DNA of 64,000 bases from Enterococcus innesii (lineage in GTDB: Bacteria; Bacillota; Bacilli; Lactobacillales; Enterococcaceae), in the NCBI GenBank assembly GCA_018982785.1, contig JAHHEN010000001.1:62001-126000 (forward strand). Reading direction: 5' to 3'. Position numbers and translations under genes: made by a program. The notes under the pieces are model-generated. The model was not told the DNA's origin and searched no databases. It worked only from the letters and a program-made list of their open reading frames with translations. Shown in pieces: positions 37,011 through 46,201 of this stretch. The number at the start of each line of letters is the position of its first letter. Positions within the stretch are counted from its first letter, which is position 1.

Positions 37011-38486
37011 CTAAAACAGAGGTGATTGGGCTGAGCTTAATTTTCTTTCCAAATAGTCCCAATCTTGCTCATCTGGAAGTGGTTTTAGTAAGAAGTACTC
37101 TGTTTCGATATGATAGTCAGAGAGGTAGCGTGGATAATTTGTGACAACCATATCGATATGGGGCTCATTTAAGGCTTCTTTGGTCAAGTATTGTAGTGGA
37201 ATAAAGGTCAAAGAATGCCGATTTCCAAATTGACGGAGCGCGCGTATCTGGATATGCTGACAAACAAAATGATCCCCTTCTAAAAGAAAATAGACTGTTT
37301 TTTTGGAAGCGTAAAAATCGAAAATCAATTCACTATATAGCGTGAGACTCACACATACATCCTCAAGATAACTTATGTTTAGAGCGAGCTTGTCACGATG
37401 TTTTTCAAGAAAATCCAAATTTTTCTGGTAAAGCTCACAATTCGAGCGCATGATTGCTTCTTTGATATCACTCATTTCTTTGTTCAAGACAGGGGTGATT
37501 TGGTGGTTGAGCTTTCTTGATAGGAAAAAGGACCGTAAGAAGGTTTGGATAGTTGCTTGCTTTTCTTGCGGTACGTTTCGTCCCCTCAAAAAGAGTGCTG
37601 TCATGTCCGCGATTTCTGATCCTCGATTGAAATGCTGATAAAATTTCTGTTCTTGTTCCTCTTGATTGAACGTTCGCTTACAAAGCGTTACTAGATAGAT
37701 CCAAGCAAATTCTTCTTTTGACAATTGCAATTCGTAAATTCTTTCAATGTCTTCTTTTAAGGTACAAAGCGCAGAAAAACCACTACTCTTATAAGCAAGT
37801 TCCGCTAACTCTTCTGGAAGATCGATCGAACAACCGAGACTGGCACGCTTGATGGCGATGTAAAACGTATAGTTAAAAGCCGCAGGCGTTACCCCCGAAC
37901 CTAAATCATAATCGCCTGTTTGTCCTTGCAATTTCTCAAGGATCAACTCGTGTAACTCAGGATCTGGAATCATCGTAAAGATCGTTTCAGCACCTTCATA
38001 ATAAAAATCTTTGAAAAACTTCCGCAGATTTGCTTCGCGTCCTTCAATTGTTAAAGGATTGGACGTCCATTGCAAACCATAACTTTTTAATATGGGGTTA
38101 CGTTGGTTAAGCAAACGGCGGAACGTACTTTCCGAGAAATGATAATGATGGGCCAATTCATCAACTTTGGCCAGCTTTCCATGGAAAATATTGCCAATGA
38201 TCTCAAATAAGCATTCGTTTTTTAGTAGATTCTGTTTTCGTTTCTTGTAAATTTCGGATTGTTTTTCCTCGAAAATAAAGCCGCTATTTCCCGAAAGCAA
38301 GGAAATACTCTCAGCAAAATATTCTTTGATATATTTAATGTCACTGGCAATCGTTCGCTGAGTCACTTGGTTTTGCTCTGCTAAATCGCCAATAGTGAAA
38401 ATACGATCACGCTCTATCGTACTCAAAATTCGAAATAAGCGACTCGTCGTTCGATTACTAATAAAAGCCATCTGTAAATCTCGCAT
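37011..38486 (-). CDS. Mga-like helix-turn-helix transcriptional regulator
   Basis: About 491 residues from ATG 38486, which follows AAGGAGAAAAAGT; the longer open frame lacks a site. Two N-terminal helix-turn-helix regions are visible (FTIGDLAEQNQVTQRTIASDIKYIKEYF and AHHYHFSESTFRRLLNQRNP in pieces), then PRD-like helical domains, then an EIIB-like C-terminal domain (YFLLEGDHFVCQHIQIRAL, IDMVVTNYP). Mga-type proteins activate surface-protein and virulence genes in streptococci and enterococci. It sits directly upstream of the adhesin operon in the same direction, so that operon is the likely target. Confidence 0.85.
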   Translation of the reverse strand: MRDLQMAFISNRTTSRLFRILSTIERDRIFTIGDLAEQNQVTQRTIASDIKYIKEYFAESISLLSGNSGFIFEEKQSEIYKKRKQNLLKNECLFEIIGNIFHGKLAKVDELAHHYHFSESTFRRLLNQRNPILKSYGLQWTSNPLTIEGREANLRKFFKDFYYEGAETIFTMIPDPELHELILEKLQGQTGDYDLGSGVTPAAFNYTFYIAIKRASLGCSIDLPEELAELAYKSSGFSALCTLKEDIERIYELQLSKEEFAWIYLVTLCKRTFNQEEQEQKFYQHFNRGSEIADMTALFLRGRNVPQEKQATIQTFLRSFFLSRKLNHQITPVLNKEMSDIKEAIMRSNCELYQKNLDFLEKHRDKLALNISYLEDVCVSLTLYSELIFDFYASKKTVYFLLEGDHFVCQHIQIRALRQFGNRHSLTFIPLQYLTKEALNEPHIDMVVTNYPRYLSDYHIETEYFLLKPLPDEQDWDYLERKLSSAQSPLF

Positions 38487-38805
38487 ACTTTTTCTCCTTG
38501 TTTGGTGTTTTCTTTTCTTTACTATTACACAAACAAGACAAAAAACGAAATAAATATGCTCTTTTTTATCTTTTTTATACAAAAAACGCACTTAAATTGA
38601 TTTAAATTGCAAATTTAATTTCAACTATAGCTTTTGCTTCTTCTGGCATGAAAGCAGCACTCTATATTATTGCTATGTACTGTCCTCTGCAATAAAATGG
38701 TCGGTGGGCTTTGACCACAGTTACTCGCTCAGAGAGCAAATAATTTTTAATTCCATCAAAAAAACCACACCTTTCTCTCTAAGAGTCAAGTGTGGTTGAT
38801 AGGTT
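38487..38805. other. Intergenic stretch between Mga-like and UvrA-like genes
   Basis: It contains the Mga-gene promoter region and the UvrA terminator at 38762-38797; no gene is supported. Confidence 0.5.
38762..38797 (-). terminator. Terminator of the UvrA-like gene
   Basis: AACCACAC/GTGTGGTT stem followed by T7 on the minus strand, a few bases past the stop codon. Confidence 0.75.
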
Positions 38806-41049
38806 TTATTTTTCAAACAGATACTGCGCAGTAATCGATGATTGACAATTAATCAGTTGTTCTGGGGTTCCTTCGTACAAGATTTCACCACCACGTATCC
38901 CACCATCAACACCGACATCGATCAGCCAATCCGCTGCTTTCATGACCTCAAGGTTGTGTTCGATCACGATCACCGTGTTGCCTTTTTCTACTAGTCGTTC
39001 AATGATCGCCAAGATGCTCTTGATGTCTGCCATGTGCAATCCGGTCGTTGGTTCATCCATAATGTAGATATTGCCTTTTTTGCTTAATTCTTTTGCTAAC
39101 TTCAGTCGTTGGCATTCACCACCAGACAAGGTATTCAATGGCTGTCCAAGGGTCATGTATCCTAGACCTACAGCCAAAATCTGTTTTAGTTTTCTTTGAA
39201 TCGCTTTTTCCTCAAAGAATTCCACCGCTTCTGTGATGCTCATGGCAAGGACTTCATCGATCGACTTGCCTTTCAAGCGATACTGGTAGACTTCTTCTTT
39301 AAACCGTTTGCCGCCACATGCCTGACACAAAACCTCGACGGAATCCATAAAGGACAGCTCCATCTTGATGGTCCCGTGGCCCTTACACGTTTCACAAGCA
39401 CCTTCGGAATTGTAGGAAAAAAGACCTGCTGAAACCTTGTTTTCTTGCGAAAACAACTTGCGAATGTCATTCATGATTCCTGAATAGGTTGCAGGATTAG
39501 AGCGAATATTCCCCGCCACCGCTGATTGATCGATCGTAATGGCTTCAGGGTATTCTTTGGCAAAAACACCATTTACCAAACTGCTCTTTCCAGAACCAGC
39601 GACACCGGTCACCACCGTAAATACCCCTAATGGCACCCGCAGTGCTGTATTTTTCAAGTTATGCAGCGTCGATTTTTTCGTTTCGATAAACTGTTGGCTT
39701 CTGCGAGGGGCTTCTTTGAAATCCACCATCTGTCCAAAGGCTTTGCCAGTCAGTGTATCTGAGCGCAGCAAACCTTCAAAGGTTCCTTCGTAAGTAATAT
39801 AGCCGCCATTTTTTCCAGCTTTAGGACCAACATCGATAATGTGATCGGCTGCTTTAATGACATCCGGATCATGCTCCACTACGATGACGGTGTTCCCTTT
39901 GTCCCGTAGTTTGACTAACAATTCATTCAATCGATGGACATCCCTTGGATGCAGCCCAATACTCGGTTCATCAAAAATGTAGATCACATCGTTCAAGCTA
40001 GAAGACAAGTGTTTGACCATTTTTACCCGCTGACTTTCCCCACCAGAAAGCGTCGTTGTTTCACGGTCTAAGGAAACATAATCCAACCCGATATTGATTA
40101 GATCAATGATTCTCGCTTGGATGTTTTGAAGCAGCGGTTGGACACTCTCCTCCGAGATTTCTTGAAGAACCGTCAATAGTTCATCCACTTGCATCGCCAA
40201 AACGTCCGCAATCGAATAGCCCGCGATTTTACACGCGAGTACTTGTGGATTGAATCGTTTTCCCTGACAGTCAGGACACTTCTGCTCATTCATGAAAGAA
40301 GCGATTTTCTTCTGGGTAGTAGCGGAGCTTTCATTGCCGCCCTTGATATTGGAGCGATTAAAACGAGCGACTAAGCCTTCATACGTGGAACTCATGCCTT
40401 CCATATACAAGGAATCGATTTTTTCTCCTTGGGCATACAAAAAGCGGTTCATTTCTTCTTCACTATATTCTTTTAACGGCTTGTCATTGTCAAAAAAGCC
40501 CGTATTGGTGAAAGACTTCAGCAACCAAGAGCCGACTTTATAGCCAGGAAGCAGGATCGCCCCTTCGTTTAAGGACTTTTCAAAATCCAGTGCCTTTTCT
40601 AAATCTAAGCCGACGATGCGCCCAATCCCTTCGCAAGTGGGACACATCCCATGAGGGTCATTGAAGGAGAAATTCCATGCAGGACCTAAATACGGTTGAC
40701 CAAGACGAGAAAAAAGCAAGCGGATCAAAGGATTGATATCCGTGATCGTCCCTAATGTGGAGCGGGAATTGCCGCCTAAACGGCTTTGATCAACTACTAC
40801 CGCCATCGAAAGATTGTCGATAGCATCCGCATCGGGCTGGCTGTATTTTGGCAAAAAGTTGCGGACAAATTTCGAAAAGTTCTCATTCAGCTGTCGACCA
40901 GCTTCTTGTGCGATCGTGTCAAAGACGATCGATGACTTGCCAGAACCAGAGACGCCCGTGAAAATCGTGATTTTTCTTTTGGGGATCTTCAAGTCAAAGC
41001 CCTTCAAATTGTTCTGCCTGGCGTTGTGGATCGTAATGTATTCCTGCAT
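38806..41049 (-). CDS. Short UvrA paralogue (UvrA2/DrrC-like ABC ATPase)
   Basis: A 747-residue double ABC ATPase, against about 940 for canonical UvrA. Both nucleotide sites are complete: Walker A GVSGSGKSS and GVAGSGKSS, signatures LSGGESQRVKM and LSGGECQRLKL, and Walker B IFDEPSIGLHP and IMDEPTTGLHM. Zinc-finger cysteines are present (CPTCEG, CPDCQGKRF, CETCKGHG, CQACGG). The missing length lies in the N-terminal half, where UvrA binds UvrB. Such paralogues occur with drug resistance (DrrC) or UV tolerance in some species. It is a single gene with its own terminator. Confidence 0.88.
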   Translation of the reverse strand: MQEYITIHNARQNNLKGFDLKIPKRKITIFTGVSGSGKSSIVFDTIAQEAGRQLNENFSKFVRNFLPKYSQPDADAIDNLSMAVVVDQSRLGGNSRSTLGTITDINPLIRLLFSRLGQPYLGPAWNFSFNDPHGMCPTCEGIGRIVGLDLEKALDFEKSLNEGAILLPGYKVGSWLLKSFTNTGFFDNDKPLKEYSEEEMNRFLYAQGEKIDSLYMEGMSSTYEGLVARFNRSNIKGGNESSATTQKKIASFMNEQKCPDCQGKRFNPQVLACKIAGYSIADVLAMQVDELLTVLQEISEESVQPLLQNIQARIIDLINIGLDYVSLDRETTTLSGGESQRVKMVKHLSSSLNDVIYIFDEPSIGLHPRDVHRLNELLVKLRDKGNTVIVVEHDPDVIKAADHIIDVGPKAGKNGGYITYEGTFEGLLRSDTLTGKAFGQMVDFKEAPRRSQQFIETKKSTLHNLKNTALRVPLGVFTVVTGVAGSGKSSLVNGVFAKEYPEAITIDQSAVAGNIRSNPATYSGIMNDIRKLFSQENKVSAGLFSYNSEGACETCKGHGTIKMELSFMDSVEVLCQACGGKRFKEEVYQYRLKGKSIDEVLAMSITEAVEFFEEKAIQRKLKQILAVGLGYMTLGQPLNTLSGGECQRLKLAKELSKKGNIYIMDEPTTGLHMADIKSILAIIERLVEKGNTVIVIEHNLEVMKAADWLIDVGVDGGIRGGEILYEGTPEQLINCQSSITAQYLFEK

Positions 41050-41410
41050 GCTATACCCTCCCAGATTCTATTGAATTTTTACAGTGAGCGACCATTATAG
41101 CACAAACATTCTCGCTGTTTCTCGGAATTTTGCAAAAAAACTATGTTTATTTTATGTTTTGTTCTCAATGTTGGAATAGCAAGGATAGAGGGCTTATGCG
41201 ATTTTTCGATAACTATTGCATAGGAAGGAATTTAGCGTGCGAACGAAGTTAGAAGATAGAGCGAAGAAGGAGTATTTTGAATGACCTTAAATTGCTAAAA
41301 GGTAAAAAACAGTCCATTTTCCCTTGCTTGCAAAGTGAAATGGACTGTTTTTATGAAATAACCTTTAATCGTTTGAAGCCGAATGTTAGAGATCGGCCAG
41401 ATCAGCCAGA
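41050..41410. other. Intergenic stretch
   Basis: It holds the terminator at 41305-41352 and a short tandem of CCAGATCAG. A weak ORF from TTG 41277 reads through the terminator and is not accepted. Confidence 0.5.
41305..41352 (-). terminator. Bidirectional terminator
   Basis: AAAAACAGTCCATTT/AAATGGACTGTTTTT, a perfect 15-bp stem, about 60 bases past the GNAT stop codon. Confidence 0.8.
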
Positions 41411-41992
41411 TCAGCTCAATACAGTTGACGGAAACGTTTTGATCAATGTCACCGTTTCTTCTGCCCCATAATCCCCTTCGGCATATAAAGCAAGATACTC
41501 TTCCAACAAATAGTCAGCAAGGTCTTGGGTAGATTGCGTAAAACCAGCCTTTTCGTAAGATCTGACTGCAGGGATATTTTTTCTCGACGGCCGCATCATC
41601 AATTTTTGAATGCCGAATGTTTCATGTAAATGATCACCGAGGGTGACGATCGCATCGGTACCAAATCCTTTGCCGCAATGAGCTTCCCGATTCAACCAGA
41701 TATCCAGTTCTGCTATGCCGTCTTTTAGATGAAACGAGGAGTAACTAATAAAGCCAATCGGTTCACCAGCATGTAGAATCAAAAAGCCTCTGCCATTTTG
41801 CGGTTGAGCACCAGTAAAATAATACTCTTGATAGTCCTCAAAAAACTCTGTTTCGGTGGCGATCGGTGCATTAGGATAAGAAGGTGGTCCGGAATGATAT
41901 TTTGTGGTTTCAGAGTGAAAACACCATTGATAGACCGCTTCTTTATCTTTGATTTCCGCAGGGGTTAAAGTGACTTTGTTGCCTGTTAGCAT
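41411..41992 (-). CDS. GNAT family N-acetyltransferase
   Basis: A 193-residue RimJ/RimL-like acetyltransferase. Key parts are GFISYSSFHLKDGIAELDIWL, the acetyl-CoA loop HCGKGFGTDAIVTL and the C-terminal RPSRKNIPAVRSYEKAGF. The acceptor may be a protein N terminus or a small amine; no resistance gene of known sequence is matched. It is a single gene with a terminator. Confidence 0.88.
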   Translation of the reverse strand: MLTGNKVTLTPAEIKDKEAVYQWCFHSETTKYHSGPPSYPNAPIATETEFFEDYQEYYFTGAQPQNGRGFLILHAGEPIGFISYSSFHLKDGIAELDIWLNREAHCGKGFGTDAIVTLGDHLHETFGIQKLMMRPSRKNIPAVRSYEKAGFTQSTQDLADYLLEEYLALYAEGDYGAEETVTLIKTFPSTVLS

Positions 41993-42158
41993 GTGGTGTA
42001 CTCCTTTCGCTCTTCCTAATGTTTACCTCAATTATAGCGGATGATGTCCCTTAAAAACAAACCGCGTTTTTTCTTTACTTGAATCGAACATCGACATTGC
42101 TTAAATTTTCATTGTTGCGCCAACAATCTTCCGATTGATTCCTCTATTTTTTCATCCT

Positions 42159-42635
42159 CTAAAAATTAAATTCATTTTCCCAATTAAAATCAGCAGATTC
42201 TTCTAAACTGTTCGGCCAATGATGGCACCAGGAAGGAACTCTGGGCACTTCTACTCGATCCAAACTTGGTGTGTACGGTTTGATATCTATTAGTGGCGTT
42301 TGGTCGTTTGCATCAATATAAGGAATAGAAAGAATTCCTTTCTCAACATCGACTGATAATACTTGAACAACACTTAATGCAATTGGATTTGGTCGAATGG
42401 GTGATCTCGTAGCAAATATCCCCATTTTTTCAGGCGCATGTTTATAGGGTTGCTCAGCATCCAAAATCATTCGATACTTTGCATCCGCAAAATCACTGAA
42501 CCACCATACTAATTGAAGGTGACTAAATCCTTCAATCCCTGCTAAAGCTGGAATATATTCTTTCTTAAGCTTGAGCAAGCATCCTTCCTCATTGTTTTGA
42601 ATGATCCCAATCGGTTGTAGTTTATATTCTGTCAT
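42159..42635 (-). CDS. TrmO/TsaA-like tRNA methyltransferase family protein
   Basis: About 158 residues from ATG 42635 (TGGAGGAAAGAAA in front). The family motif FATRSPIRPNPIALSVVQVL and the ending YTPSLDRV are those of the TrmO (TsaA/YaeB) SAM-dependent enzymes that methylate t6A37 in tRNA. Whether this copy acts on tRNA is not certain. It is preceded by a promoter with 19-base spacing and a dyad, typical of MerR control, and lies directly downstream of a MerR gene. Confidence 0.8.
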   Translation of the reverse strand: MTEYKLQPIGIIQNNEEGCLLKLKKEYIPALAGIEGFSHLQLVWWFSDFADAKYRMILDAEQPYKHAPEKMGIFATRSPIRPNPIALSVVQVLSVDVEKGILSIPYIDANDQTPLIDIKPYTPSLDRVEVPRVPSWCHHWPNSLEESADFNWENEFNF

Positions 42636-42666
42636 TTTCTTTCCTCCATTTCCTCTTGGTGCTCTC

Positions 42667-42697
42667 AGAATAGTGCCTGACACAGTGTGAGAGTCAA
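42667..42697 (-). promoter_or_regulatory. MerR-type promoter with 19-bp spacer
   Basis: On the minus strand TTGACT and TATTCT are 19 bases apart, with the dyad ACAC-T-GTGT in the spacer. This spacing is the signature of MerR-activated promoters. It would drive the TrmO-like gene. Confidence 0.7.
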
Positions 42698-42721
42698 GAA
42701 AAAATAGAAAAAATCTGCTAC

Positions 42722-43540
42722 TCAACGTTTTATGAGCGGTATTTGTATTTCAGTCAAATAATTACGTTCTTCCTGCTCATTCCAAGGACCGCGATGCACG
42801 ATTTGCCTGTCTGGTCCGTCCATTTGGTAATAAGGATGTTCTTGTAGCCACTCAGCCAAGGACAAATAGACGTTGGCTATGTTGGAGAATGCACCGTACA
42901 CCATCGTGCACGCCATAATTGGCACTGCCTCCGTTTCGTAGATGGAAAATACTTTGGAATCTACTTGCAGGCCTGCTTTCACTTGCACACACAATTCAAC
43001 ATCGACATTTTTTTCTTTAAACTCTTGGTCGTGATAAATCGAAAATGATTGTCCGAAATTCTTTATTTTCTGATTTTCCATAAAAGTGGCTAGTTCTCTC
43101 CACAGTTCCTCTTCAGAAAAATAATTTGGTATGACTTTGCGAAGGGAGAGCACATGATAACTCGGGACTGCTTTCATTGTAACCTGATAATGGCGCTCTG
43201 TTCGTTTCTTCGTCAATTCTAATTTAGCCACTTCTAGTTTGATTAGTTTTTGTTTTTCCGCCTCAATAGTCGACTTAATCTCATCTCGTTTTCTTTCTAA
43301 TTGTTCTGCAAGGAAGTCCTGCTCTTGGTTTTTCAGTAACACCGCAATTTCTGCTACACTAAAGCCGCTATCACGCAAATAGAGTATTTTATTGAGTTCA
43401 GGCAATTGAGCAGCCGAATACAGTCGATAACCAGTAAACGTATCAATCCTATCGGGCTTTAATAGGCCCATCTCATCATAGTAACGTAACATTCTGATAC
43501 TCACTTGAGAGAGCTTTGAAAATTCACCTATCTTAAACAT
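42722..43540 (-). CDS. MerR family regulator with GyrI-like effector domain (BltR type)
   Basis: About 272 residues from ATG 43540 (GGAGGTGCAT in front). The N terminus is a MerR winged helix (FKIGEFSKLSQVSIRMLRYYDEMGLLKP), followed by a coiled-coil dimerisation helix (about residues 80-125) and a C-terminal effector-binding domain ending YLTEIQIPLIK. Members of this type sense hydrophobic drugs or metabolites. The 19-base promoter immediately downstream suggests that it controls the TrmO-like gene. Confidence 0.9.
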   Translation of the reverse strand: MFKIGEFSKLSQVSIRMLRYYDEMGLLKPDRIDTFTGYRLYSAAQLPELNKILYLRDSGFSVAEIAVLLKNQEQDFLAEQLERKRDEIKSTIEAEKQKLIKLEVAKLELTKKRTERHYQVTMKAVPSYHVLSLRKVIPNYFSEEELWRELATFMENQKIKNFGQSFSIYHDQEFKEKNVDVELCVQVKAGLQVDSKVFSIYETEAVPIMACTMVYGAFSNIANVYLSLAEWLQEHPYYQMDGPDRQIVHRGPWNEQEERNYLTEIQIPLIKR

Positions 43541-43606
43541 ATGCACCTCCGATAGATTTATTATAAAAACACTTTAACCACACTTCAATGCTACTCACTA
43601 TAAAAA

Positions 43607-43641
43607 ACCGAAACAAAGAGTTCACTCTCTGTTTCGGTCTT
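43607..43641 (-). terminator. Terminator of the PTS IIC / DUF7916 operon
   Basis: ACCGAAACAAAGAG pairs with CTCTCTGTTTCGGT with a small bulge; it is about 80 bases past the stop codon at 43719. Confidence 0.65.
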
Positions 43642-43718
43642 GCTTCATTATTCAATATTCAACGAAAAATTCTTCTAACAATTCTTGCCTTTCATAGGCA
43701 TATGCCGATTTGTTCCAC

Positions 43719-44618
43719 CTATCGGTTCACTGAGACGGCCATTCGGTGATAGGTATGGCGCTTACCTCTGATGGTGATCGATAGTTGCAAGATGTTCTCG
43801 GGATCAGCGGTTCCAGAAAAACCAGCATCTCCGATATGGTGAAGGTCGCAGCCGGCACGTTTGCTAGTCAATGCCAAGGCACGGATCGTGCCTGTATCTG
43901 CACCTTCCTGTGTAGTGCCAATGGTGCCCATGACCAACTTCCCTTTTTGGTGGATAAAGGCCACTAGATCACTCATGTGTTGTTCACTCAGACCAGGAAT
44001 CGTGCCCGCAATGGGTACAAGAATAACATCGGCCCCAGCTTGAATGAACGCAGAGGCAATTTCTTCATCTAACACGGGTTCATTGACACCAGCTCCGTGC
44101 ATTTTTCCAGCAATAATGATCCCAGAGAAAACGGCTCTTGCTTGTTTGATTGCCGCTGTGATCTCTTTATTTGAAACGCCAGTGGAAGGATTTCCTGTCA
44201 GACAGATAAAATCAAATCCAAGTGCTTCTGCACGAGCCATGTTTTTCTTTATTGCCAAACGCCCTGTAGCGATAGTTGTCAACTGTTCCATCTGCTCCGC
44301 ACAATCGTCGACAGGCTCAAGATTGACCCCAACAGGCCGCCCCGTCAAGCATTGCAAAAAGCGAATGGGGTCATCCGTTGTCGGTAATCCTTTGATAGCG
44401 CCGTTTTCGCAATCAAATAGGTTCAGCAAAATCAAATCCGCCCCAAATGCAGCAACGAATTCAGCATTGGTGATTCCTCTAGACATCGGATCGATTTGGA
44501 CATCATTTTCTGCTACGATCGTCCGTCCCGCACTTCCTCGGATACTTTCCAATAGCTGGTCTTTATCAAATGATTTAAAATCAGCTGCCGTGCAATTCAA
44601 TAATCGTTTTGTCTTCAT
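43719..44618 (-). CDS. DUF7916-like TIM-barrel protein
   Basis: About 299 residues from ATG 44618 (GTGGGG nearby). The sequence shows repeated beta-strand/loop motifs of a TIM barrel: ADLILLNLFDCENGAIKGLP, PVGVNLEPVDD, FDFICLTGNPSTGVSN, GIIIAGKMHGAG and ADVILVPIAGTIPGL. Relatives are often labelled haloacid dehalogenase-like, but no HAD motif is visible. It follows the PTS IIC gene by two bases, so it probably handles the imported sugar phosphate or a derived product. Confidence 0.7.
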   Translation of the reverse strand: MKTKRLLNCTAADFKSFDKDQLLESIRGSAGRTIVAENDVQIDPMSRGITNAEFVAAFGADLILLNLFDCENGAIKGLPTTDDPIRFLQCLTGRPVGVNLEPVDDCAEQMEQLTTIATGRLAIKKNMARAEALGFDFICLTGNPSTGVSNKEITAAIKQARAVFSGIIIAGKMHGAGVNEPVLDEEIASAFIQAGADVILVPIAGTIPGLSEQHMSDLVAFIHQKGKLVMGTIGTTQEGADTGTIRALALTSKRAGCDLHHIGDAGFSGTADPENILQLSITIRGKRHTYHRMAVSVNR

Positions 44619-44619
44619 T

Positions 44620-45900
44620 TTACGCCCCACTTTCTGAACCGAGTTCACTGGCTAATGTCCGATTATCCAGCATTTTGAAGAATGGATAATAGATGGCGAT
44701 AGAAACCGTCAGATTCACCAGTTGTAAGATTGCCCCCGAAATATGTCCGCCTGTGGCTAGATAACCGCCGATGATTGGCGGCATCGACCAGGGCACCAAA
44801 ACGACGGCAGGTCGGACGATCCCCATGGCAACTGTCGTATAAGAAATAATATAGCAAACGACCGGTGTCAGAATATATGGGAACAAAATCAATGGATTCA
44901 TGACAACGGGCAACCCAAACATGATGGGTTCATTGACATTAAAAACCGTTGATGGAAATCCGAGTTTCCCCAACTCTTTTAAATACTTGCTTTTACTTCT
45001 GACTAAGAGCAAGATCGCCAAGCCCAAAATCACGCCACTCCCGCCAATCCAGACAAAGGTATTCATAAAGGTATAATTGATGATATGCGGAATCGTTTCG
45101 CCGTTTTGAAAAGCGATTCGATTTTCATCGATCATTTGAATCCATGTCGGCTGCAGGACGCTCAAGACCAAGTCCCAACCGTGGATGCCCACTGACCAAA
45201 ACAATGACGTAAACATAATGGCAAACAGACCGCCTATAAAGCCTCCTCCAATGATCGACAATGGTTGTCCCACAAGACTGTACAGCAGATCATGAACATT
45301 CGTGTTGCCGAATGATTCCACTAATAAACGAATCACCCAGAAAAGCGAGAGGCAAAAAAATGAGGGGATCAATGCAATAAAGGAGCGACTGACCGCCGGG
45401 GGAACGTTTTCTGGCATGCGAATCACGATATTCTTTTGTACGAATAGTCGGAAGATCTCCGCCGTGATCAGGCTGGTGATGATTGCTACGATCAGCCCGC
45501 GGCTACCAAGATAAGACATTTGAATGCCGCCATCTTCAATCGGAGTGACTAAAAGAAAAACCGAAGCTGCCAATACACCGGCAGATAAACCGCTGACGCG
45601 GTAAGTGGTTGCTAAACTATACGCAATAGCAAAGGAATTGAACAGCGCCATCACACCAAAGGTCACTTGTACGACAAAGTCTAATTTGCTGCGCCATTCC
45701 CCGCCAAAAATACTAGTAACAAACAGGTTAAAGCCTTCCCATGGAACGTTAGATAAAATAACAAAAATGGAACCGATAATAATCAAAGGCATCGTGGTGA
45801 CAAGTCCATCACGGATGGCAACTAGATGCTTTTCACCGCCAATTTTCATTCCCCATGGCAGCATTTTTTCTTCCATAAATTTCTTTAACGAATCCTTCAT
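44620..45900 (-). CDS. PTS lactose/cellobiose-family IIC transporter
   Basis: A 426-residue membrane protein of the cellobiose/lactose PTS IIC family with about ten helices: VAIRDGLVTTMPLIIIGSIFVILS near the start, SIGIHGWD-like SVGIHGWDLVLSVLQ, and FNVNEPIMFGLPVVMNP, the conserved substrate-binding region. No IIA or IIB gene is adjacent, so it must borrow them. It leads a two-gene operon with the TIM-barrel protein. Confidence 0.9.
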   Translation of the reverse strand: MKDSLKKFMEEKMLPWGMKIGGEKHLVAIRDGLVTTMPLIIIGSIFVILSNVPWEGFNLFVTSIFGGEWRSKLDFVVQVTFGVMALFNSFAIAYSLATTYRVSGLSAGVLAASVFLLVTPIEDGGIQMSYLGSRGLIVAIITSLITAEIFRLFVQKNIVIRMPENVPPAVSRSFIALIPSFFCLSLFWVIRLLVESFGNTNVHDLLYSLVGQPLSIIGGGFIGGLFAIMFTSLFWSVGIHGWDLVLSVLQPTWIQMIDENRIAFQNGETIPHIINYTFMNTFVWIGGSGVILGLAILLLVRSKSKYLKELGKLGFPSTVFNVNEPIMFGLPVVMNPLILFPYILTPVVCYIISYTTVAMGIVRPAVVLVPWSMPPIIGGYLATGGHISGAILQLVNLTVSIAIYYPFFKMLDNRTLASELGSESGA

Positions 45901-46165
45901 AAGCTTCCTCCTTAACCTTAAAAGAACGCTGACAGATTGCTTTCAGGTATCTTTTCGAAGTGTGAATAGAAACCAAGGCTTGCCACCTTCAAGAACCTAG
46001 GATTGAAGTGCTGATCGCCAGAACGCTATTTCTATGAACACAGTAAGAACGCATGGCATTGGATTTCTCAACTATGACTGCCTATTTTCCATGCAACTGT
46101 TCTCAACTGATTTTCACATCTTTTATTTGCCGCAAACAATCCTGCGCATGAACCGTTTCAAACGA

Positions 46166-46201
46166 CAAAAAAGGCATTGGACAAGATTGTCCAATGCCTT
46201 T
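46166..46201 (-). terminator. Strong terminator hairpin
   Basis: AAAGGCATTGGACA/TGTCCAATGCCTTT, a perfect 14-bp stem with a 4-base loop and T6 on the minus strand; no intact gene precedes it. Confidence 0.7.

Noticed and set aside
41277-41471. 64-residue plus-strand ORF with a GGAG before TTG
   Set aside because: It crosses a perfect bidirectional terminator and runs antisense into the GNAT gene.
44044-44637. 197-residue plus-strand ORF
   Set aside because: It is antisense to the DUF7916-like gene, whose protein has clear TIM-barrel motifs; codon bias produces the open frame.
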